DNA of 64,000 bases from Thamnaconus septentrionalis (Eukaryota; Chordata; Actinopteri; Tetraodontiformes; Monacanthidae): positions 20,153,501-20,217,500 of the forward strand of contig CM020509.1 of NCBI GenBank assembly GCA_009823395.1, read 5' to 3'. Both the position numbers and the translations under genes were made by a program. Below are positions 56,256 to 64,000 of the stretch, piece by piece (positions within the stretch are counted from its first letter, which is position 1; every line of letters begins with the position of its first letter). The notes beneath the pieces were generated by a model. That model saw only the letters and a list, made by a program, of their open reading frames with translations, had not been told where the DNA came from and did not search any database.

Positions 56256-59200
56256 TAAGATGGGAATGTAGCCAAACCATGCCAACTTAACCCCTTACCA
56301 AAAAAAAAGGAAAAAACCCAGGTGACAGTTTGGGTTCTGCCCACCTCCAAACACCTTTGTGAACCAAAGGTATTTTCGCCAACCAAAGGTTATGTATATT
56401 TACTTGGATCAAAAGGAAGACTTTGAGATGATCCTGATCTTGGGCTCATCTGTGTTGTTAACTCTTTCTGGTTACTTTTTTTTCATCTCTCAATGTCTCT
56501 TGTTGTCCTTCACAGTGTGGAACAAAGGTAATTGTAGAGAGCATAATAAGGTGTTCGAACCCTGATCCAACCAACCCGACCTCTCCCTGCATTTTGAACC
56601 ACAAAAAATCCGACCGTAGAATTAGACCCCACCCCACCCCTTAGATGTCTTTAGGCCGCGTGTTTGTTGGCTACATTCCTTGGTGTCCACGCTGTATCCT
56701 GAGTGCTTGTTTTGGTGGTCAAGGTAATGTGCCCTCCTACACGACGACACGCTCTCATTAATGATTGGTTACAAAATTCAGTCTCCCTCCCCCTCCTGAA
56801 TGGAAAGCACCCGTAAAGACACATGTCAGAGGTTTCTTTATTAAACTTTTTCCGCACATTAGGGTAAATTAGCAAAATTTGTCTGACACGAGGGAACTGG
56901 GGCAAACCCGGCATATTCATTTAAGCGCATGAATAATGGAAACATGGTGGGGCATGAATATCTTGGATGTAATGAGAGCAGACAGAAGTATCGCAAGGCA
57001 CAAAAAAGAACGAGGGGGATCGGCCCCGATTCCTGCTGAACCCTGTCGTTTCCCCAGCGGTCAATTTTTTTAATTTAGTCGAAACGTTTTGTTTGTTTCC
57101 AACTGGAAGGACGTAAATGCTCTGGTTGTTGAAGTTCCGGCTCACGTCACATGCACTTCTATTTCCAAAAGTACCAAAGTGCCTCGGATTCTGTGTTTTG
57201 CGGCGAACCTCTGCAAGGTTCCGAGTTCAGCTTCAGGATTGAACCGCTTGCTGCTGCTGATTCCAATAATTGGAAACGTGATGAATATCGGCTCCAATAA
57301 CTGCCCACATTCAAGCAGCCTTATTGATCCCCGAGCCAGTGACAATTAGCTTGCTGCCCGACTCATCGATATGTCCATTCCGTAAGAAGCCCAAACACGT
57401 TGGATTGTGACACGTACACGTCAATACTTCCACATACATGCTGGTAATTTATTCAAATCTCAATAACTTTGATGTAAGCGAGTCATGTACTCGCAGTAGT
57501 GTGGCTAATAAAAGGTAACGAAGGACTTGGAGCCTTTTTTTTCTTCTGTCTTTTGGGACACATTAAGTCCCTGCCAGCCCACTGATAGTTGGCTCGGCAG
57601 AATCTTAGTTTGCTTTCCGGAACCCCTCCCAACCCCGACCCCTGGGGGTCTTTTTACTGAGCTCCAGTTATCTCAGAGCAGACTGCTCAGTTAAGGCCAG
57701 TTTGCTCTGTCACAGACGAGCCGGCGGCATTCCAGTCCAGTGTCGTCATCAGGGTTTTTATTTAAAAATTTCAAAATGCCTCCTGGTACTTTACCTATTT
57801 CCTCAGAGATACTTCAGCTGAAGCTTGTTTTGGGTCTATTGGAGTTTTCCAGCGTGGTTTTTTTTAAGGCTTTGTTTTAATGGGAACGACTTGTCTGGTT
57901 GGTGTCCGGGTGTGAAAACAGTGGCAGACTCTCCTGCAACTACCCAATAGGACGTTACGCCCGATGTTTAACAAACTGGAGGAGCGACAACGACAACAAG
58001 ACCAATCTACCGTCCGGCGTCAGCTGCAATTTGTCTGAGAATGGAAGGGGGAAATAAAAGGGGGAAAATTTTGTCAGCTGTAACAATCAAGCAGAGACGG
58101 AACAGAAATTTTTGAGAATCCTAGTTCCAAGGAAGGGCCGGTGTGTTCGAGTTAATTTAGCGTGGACGGTATTTTTGTTACCTCCCTTCACATGCAGTGA
58201 TCTATCAAGTTAATCTTTTCTTTTCTCGGTACTCTTCGGGAGTGTTTAATGTGTTATGATACCAAGTTTTTCAGGGCTGTGTGCGGTGATCCATTGCCGT
58301 TGATTGGAAAATTAAAGCACCAAAAATATGTTTTTGGCCTTGACTGTCACCCTTTGAGCACCAGCATGTTGCGGTGAAGAATCCCTCTCGCTCCCTCCGG
58401 GCTGTAAACTGGATCCGAAGGCGCTGATTTCTGATCCGGCTAAGCCACTTTTACTCAGATTTGAATCTCGTTGCTCCTTCGGCTGTTTGGCGACGATCCC
58501 GTGCCTGATTTACCGCGACCCTGTGGCGACACTGACCTTCGCAAATCACTCGTTCAACTAGACGACTCGAGGGGTTCTTTGGAAATTTATGGCTTCAGAC
58601 CAACGAACTGTTGACGGAGCCTTCAGTTGTCGAGTTCCAAAGTGTTTTTTCCGCCTGAGTGCCTATTAAACTGTGTCGTTTGGCTTCCTGGTCAGCAGTG
58701 ACAAAAAAAACATTGCGACAAACTAGCGCTGATGTGTCATTGGACCCTTGACTTGGAGTCAGTCCAACGGCTGTTAGGGTCAACAGAGTAGCAAGTCTTG
58801 ACAAAGTGATCTTTCGTCCAACGTCTGAACCCCTTCATAAAATGAAGCGAGTCGTCAGAACTTGAATTGCTGAGTCATAGCTTCCTGTTCAAACCTTCGC
58901 AGGGTGGCAGTCCAAGAGTTCTAGTTTAATATGAAGGAGGATTTCCCTTCTAACACACCAGGACCGTAGATCCTCAGTAATTACAGAGGGCAGCCGAGGA
59001 TTTATAAAGATCCATGAAGATGCTTTGCTGTAAAGAGATCCTCTCTGAGTCCAGGCTCAAGCTGCAGAACCTCTTTCACTTTGGCTTAGTCTTGAACTGT
59101 CGATGAGGGTACAACTGGAACTCATGACGACGTTGATGATATAACCCCAACAAACAGAAAGACAAACATACCACTATCATTCTGCTAAAAGCAGGGATTT

Positions 59201-59658
59201 CCTACTGTCGTAGTTCCGGTGCTTCCTCGGATCAGAACGCAAACCTCCCACGAGCTTCCTGTTTCGGGCCGCCGGCAGGTCAAGAGCGGTGGATCCCAGT
59301 GCGATGAATTTAGCCGGCAGCGACAAAAGTGCCGGCGCGAGACGGAAATTAGCGGCGATCAAGGGCGGCGGGCGGGCGGTCGGACCACTGGCGTGGGCAG
59401 AAATACTCGGACTTCCGATTGATTTAGCAGGTTCCTTCCTCCCTCGCTGGTGAGCGCAGCAAATACTCCTGACACATTCAGGACAAGACATTCATAATCC
59501 ATGAGTTCATCCATTCCTGCCGTGCTTCCTCCTGTTTCCTCCCTCACTCCTCAGCCCTCCCCTTCTTTCACCGCTCCACCCTCCACCATTGAGTTCTTTC
59601 TTCGCCTCCCTCCTCCATTGACCCGACTCACCTCCTTCCTCCTCCCTCTTCCACCTCT

Positions 59659-59727
59659 CCTTCTTCTTCTTCTTCTTCTTCTCTTCTTCTTCTTCTTCTT
59701 CTTCTTCTTCTTCTTCTTCTTCTTCTC
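59659..59727. repeat. (TTC)n trinucleotide repeat
   Basis: About 69 bp of TTC with one interruption (CTCTTC). GAA/TTC arrays can form triplexes. The Phe-, Glu- and Lys-rich frames across it are artefacts. Confidence 0.94.
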
Positions 59728-61010
59728 CTTCCTTTTCTGTTTTGCCTTCATCCACCGCTTTCCTCTGAAGGTCACTTTGCATTCTTGCCCAGATTTTCAG
59801 ATTTTTTTTTCAGTTTTCAGTTTCTATCGTCACAGTGCCGGACACTCGAAAGTAAAACCCTCTGGACATACCAGGAAAACACCCTGTTTATCCCTCTGTT
59901 TAAAGCCTTCCTGGTAAAAAAAAAAAAAACAAAACCAAAAAACAGCACTTTGCTGGACGTTTCAATGTGTCAGTGGGCGGAGCCTATGCCTGGAGCCCTG
60001 GGGGTTGGGCTTGGCCAGGTGTAATTTTCAGGTTGTGTGTGTGTGCACACTTTTCCCATTCGGCCTTGAAATCTATTGTCCCCGCCCACTTCTCCTTCGC
60101 CCCCGCCATTCCGCTTTGAGTCGGACGTCCTTCCTTTGAATCTAATCTTTGCCGACATTTGTTTATTAAAGCCATTACGCCCCCCCCCCACCCCCCGTCC
60201 CCTCCCCTCTACCAGCCTCCCCTCCGCCAATCCCCCCACCCCTCCCCATCCTGCCCTTCCCCAAACAATTTCATTCTCGTCTTTTCAATTTCCCTCCGGC
60301 GTGGTTCAACTCCAAGGTCACCACCGTTCGACCACCCCTCCCCACCCCCGTCCTCGGGCCTCCTTCAATTGGCTGCTGCTGATCCCAGCCACTAAATTGG
60401 ACTTTGCCTCTGTTTGGCTAGTGGTAGAGTCAGTCGCAGCCTCGACTGCAGACCTTTCAGGTGTAGAGACAGATGGATGTGTGTGTGTGTGTGAGTGTGT
60501 GTGCACGTGCGCGCGTCGTCCGCTCTGACTGCGTTTGCGTGCTGCCGTGCGTGCGTGCGTGCGTGTGTGTGTGTGTGTGTGTGTTCCTGCACTACAGCTG
60601 CGACCTTGTCCTTCCGCATCACTCAAACATCGACCTCGAGCAAGCTGCTGTTTTTTTTTTTTTTTACCCATAGTGCTCAGCTATCACTGCCACTGTTCAG
60701 ACCCCCCCCCCCCACCCCCACCCCTCCCCCGCCCTTCAGCCTTGGATCCAGGGCTTCTCCGATCCACTTGGGCAGGTTCCTCCGCTGAAAGCGACTCTTC
60801 CCTCTCTTCCTCAATCCTCTCATTTCATGCGGCTCCTCCGCTCGGATTGGTAAATCCCCCCCCCATCAAATCCCAGCAATGATCGGAATCCACAGCTCCT
60901 CCCCCTCCCCCTCCCCCGTCGCTCCTCGCCAGGGCCGGACGTGCCGAGGTGGGACGGTGGTGATGAGCCGCCGAAGCACCGCCTTCGTTTGGCGTTATCA
61001 GCAACTTGTT

Positions 61011-61048
61011 TAATGGCCACTTAATGGGATTAATGGGCATAAGGTAAT
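61011..61048. promoter_or_regulatory. Cluster of four TAAT homeodomain cores
   Basis: TTTAATGG, CTTAATGG, ATTAATGG and GGTAATGA occur in 38 bp, all in the same orientation, spaced 11, 9 and 14 bp apart. TAAT is the general homeodomain core. An intronic enhancer of glra1 is one possibility; nothing else supports it. Confidence 0.25.
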
Positions 61049-61695
61049 GAGGGAGGGAGGAGGAAGAGGAGCTGCGGAGGGAGGAGGACTGGACTGACTC
61101 CCAGTGGCTGCAGTCTGAAGGGTCTTAGCCTTCTAGCTCTTCATCCTATTCCTCCTCCTCCTTTCTCTCTTCCTCCTTCTCTTCTCCTCGTCCTCCTCCA
61201 CTCCCTCTTCGTCCTCCTCCTCCTCCGCCACCTCCCACTCAAAGGTCCCTCGGCTCTTTAAATATTCCCTATAATGGCCTCGTCCTTTACCGTGCTGCTG
61301 TATGGCCGTTCAGCACGATGAATCTTAATGCGGCGGCAGAAGCGACTCTGGACGCGAGTTACGACCAAACTATCGACCGACGTGCCGTCCTCGCCGTCCG
61401 TCTGTCTGCATGAGAGGCGGGGGGGTCGGGGGAGGGCGGCGCCGCCAGAGGGGAGGCCGAGAGACGACAGCGGCGGCGAGAGGAGCAGCTGATCGTCAAT
61501 CGGACGGGCGAAAAAAAAACGACGATGATTTGAGTGGCGTCAAATGAGGCGTGTTGTCAACACAAATGAACTCCGGCTCGCCATAAATAGCCACCGCCCC
61601 CAGGACGGCCAGGTGCCGCGGGCGCCAAGCTCGGTGCTGATCGGCGGCGTCAGTTCCCTCCTGGCGGCCTGCTGGGCCGCAGCTAACACGTTTAT

Positions 61696-61850
61696 CGGGA
61701 AGAGAAGGGAGGGGGGCGGAGGAGGAGGAGTAGGAGGGAAGAGGAAGAGGAAGAGGAGGAGGAGGGCGGGGGTAGTGGAGGAGAAGGGGGGAGGAGGAGG
61801 CGGAAAAGGAGGGAGAAGAGGAGAAGGGGGGGAGAGGGCGGGAGAGCCGC
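61696..61850. repeat. Polypurine tract in glra1 intron 2
   Basis: About 150 bp of GGAGGA/GGAAGA-type sequence. Artefact frames are Gly/Arg-rich one way and Pro/Leu-rich the other. Confidence 0.85.
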
Positions 61851-62066
61851 CACCAACCTGGGTTCTCCTGCGGAATCCCCTCAGAGCTTTAATTACGACA
61901 GGAAGGTTTTTAAAAAAAAAAAAAAAGACGGAAGGAAGGAAGAAAAAAATCTGTTTCCGGCTGCAAAGCTGCAAGAATTGATTTTGCAAGGCAGCTGTAA
62001 TTAGCAACTGCTAGCAGCTGTTAGCCGGCAGAGAGAGAGGAAAAAAAGGATGAAAAGACAAAGAAG

Positions 62067-62106
62067 TAGAAGAAGAAGAAGAAGAAGAAGAAGAAGAAGA
62101 AGAAGA
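62067..62106. repeat. (AGA)n trinucleotide repeat
   Basis: About 40 bp of perfect AGA, the opposite-strand partner type of the (TTC)n array 2.3 kb upstream. Confidence 0.94.
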
Positions 62107-64000
62107 GACCAACCTCAAGCCAAAGCTCTTTTTTTCAATATGGGGATCAGGAGGCGGGATGTTGGACAGGAAGCCCTGCAGCGGTGGCCACTAAGCTCTG
62201 GCTTAACCCCCCACCAACACTGAGAGACAGCGGCAGCAGCAGCAGCCGCAGCAGCAGCAGCAGCAGCAGCAAAAAAAAAAGTCCTGTAAAGGAATCAGGC
62301 AGATTATGGAGTTTAAGTCACCTGTCGACAACAGTTCATGGTCCCGGTGACGACTTCCCATCTATCAGCAGCCACCTCCCCTCCCTACCCCACCCCTCAA
62401 GCTCCACCCCGCACCCCCTCCCCTCTCTCCCTTCTTCTTTTTTTCCCCCTCTTTTTTCGAGGCTGACAATGACGGATGATGGGCCGCTGCCGGGGTTCCA
62501 GTCGCAGCGGCTCAGCTCGCCATCCCTCACGGCGGCGGTTGTCAAGTAGGGGAGGAGGAGGAGTAGGAGGAGGAGGAGGAGGAGGATGGAGGGAGGGGGT
62601 GAAGGGTGGGAAAAAATAAGGCGGCATCCGTGTGCGTTTCCATGGCGTCGGGATTAATGGCAGCGCAACGTGTTTGATGTTGGATTTACGTTGGAACTAT
62701 CCGGCTGAGCAGAAACCAGATCCGGAACCTGGCAGAACAACGGTGGCCAAATATTGATCAAAAGTTGAAAAAAAGTCTTCATCAAAATCAAAAGTCAGCA
62801 ATTAGCCAAAGGTTGCTACTAGCTGTTGTTGGCTAACGATGCTAACAAGGGGCAGAGGCAGGCGGAACCTGATAAACACAACTTCACTCATCTGTTCACT
62901 CCTTCATTCATTTATTCATAGCTCTGGATTGTAAATGTGAGGACGGGGAACTCTTCAACACCAGGTTTAGATTTTGCTGGGGGGGGGGGGTTTGTAGGTA
63001 AATCAGTCGTTTCCTGCCATTTGACTGCAGGTCCTACTTTCTTTTATTGTCTTTTTAAAGGCCCGAACCACACTTTGTCCTTCCATTATTCTCCATTCCA
63101 TCCTAAGGAAAAAAAAAAAAAAAAAAAAGCCACCTCCCCAGTCCGATTGATTCCATCCCGTAGGGGGCGCTGCGGAGGACTGAAACTGTCCTGAATCCAA
63201 TGAACAATACTGAATAATGAATACATGGAACGATGTAGCGTGGCCGTAGATTTTATGAAAGCGCCATTGTTTTCTTTAAAAGATGCGGCATAAGTTCATA
63301 TTGACGGTTTTGTAGTTATGAAGGGTTTTCTTTTTCCGTCTTTTACTTTCTCACTTCAGTGTTTTGTGCTTCCTGATGCAACACCGACAGCTACGGACAA
63401 ATGTAGAAGAAGAACCTCTCAGCCAGATATGATGAACGGAGGATTTCTTTTACTTTAAAAGCATGTATGACATGATTCGTGAAAAAAAAAAACAACGATA
63501 TGTCTATTCACAATATAAAATATTATATCACATATTAGATATGACATAAAGCATACATACTATATATGAATAAGAAAAGTTACTGGAATGTTTACAATTA
63601 ATGAACATTTGAAGGAGGATTTTCTCCGCTCGTCTAATCATGAGGTTTTTATTTCGACAGTCTGAGTCCTCCGCAGGTTTTGGCTCCGCCCCCCGCCCTG
63701 AGCGTGTGGGCGGGACTTTCTGGATTGTGTCACTCACCGGATAACGTTAAACGTTCAAAAGATTTCGCCGAGCGACTCGAGAATCTTGAGTGTGAAGCCG
63801 CTTTGACATGTCGTCTTCCTCCTCCTGCTCCTCCTCCTCCTCCTCCTGCACCTCCTCCTGCTCCTCCCGCTGCTCCTCCTCCTCCTTCTTGCATTACCCG
63901 TAGTGCATCTTGCTAGCAAGTCTCCTCCAGGCCCTCTCACTCCTTCCCCGAAGGACTGCATCCTCCTCTTCCTCCTCTTCATCAGTGCATCCCGCTGCAG

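Noticed and set aside
57089..57349. Frame containing VEVPAHVTC, considered as glra1 exon 3
   Set aside because: The resemblance to the PPVNVTC start of exon 3 stops after a few residues. CNIFINSF does not follow and no acceptor fits the required phase.
59501..59917. Phe-, Glu- or Lys-rich long frames on both strands
   Set aside because: All come from the (TTC)n repeat and its pyrimidine-rich flanks.

Overview
The window is vertebrate nuclear DNA, almost certainly from a ray-finned (teleost) fish. It has GT-AG introns, very many long (CA)n, (GA)n, (ATT)n and (TTC)n microsatellites, hAT- and Harbinger-like MITEs, L2-type LINE fragments and a LINE with typical fish reverse-transcriptase blocks. 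The one recognisable conserved gene matches teleost glycine receptor alpha-1. Coding density is very low and most long open frames are simple-repeat artefacts. No tRNA, rRNA or CRISPR array was recognised.

Layout. 1-31,300 is intergenic and repeat-rich. It holds a 144-bp hAT element with a perfect 8-bp target duplication (1738-1881), a hAT relic with a BED-finger remnant (about 4664-6171), a TTA-flanked MITE (8920-9568), a tandem array of six CCAAT boxes (10661-10756), a 1-kb hAT element (14780-15789), a MITE inserted into another copy of its own family (17458-18803), and a 4-kb composite bounded by 38-bp inverted repeats (23183-27138) that contains an integrase-like relic and an L2 LINE split by a hAT element.

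31,796-33,982 holds an unrecognised two-exon coiled-coil gene (about 413 residues, two tandem 80-residue repeats, basic tail ending in a GFF-x-WW motif). About 0.6 kb downstream lies a broken relative with the same C-terminal motif. A duplicated CCAAT plus GC-box unit lies between them.

34,000-39,700 is intergenic, with a pair of inverted 9-bp-period minisatellites. 39,760-64,000 is the 5' part of glra1 on the plus strand: a CCAAT/GC-rich promoter candidate, a long leader with CAG/CTG repeats and several upstream AUG frames, coding exon 1 (41212-41282, signal peptide), a 14.8-kb intron 1, coding exon 2 (56102-56226, start of the mature receptor) and at least 7.8 kb of intron 2. Exon 3 and the rest of the gene lie beyond the right edge.

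glra1 encodes a ligand-gated chloride-channel subunit. The coiled-coil gene has no evident functional link to it. The rest is a nested record of transposon insertions, several of which can be ordered in time from their target-site duplications.
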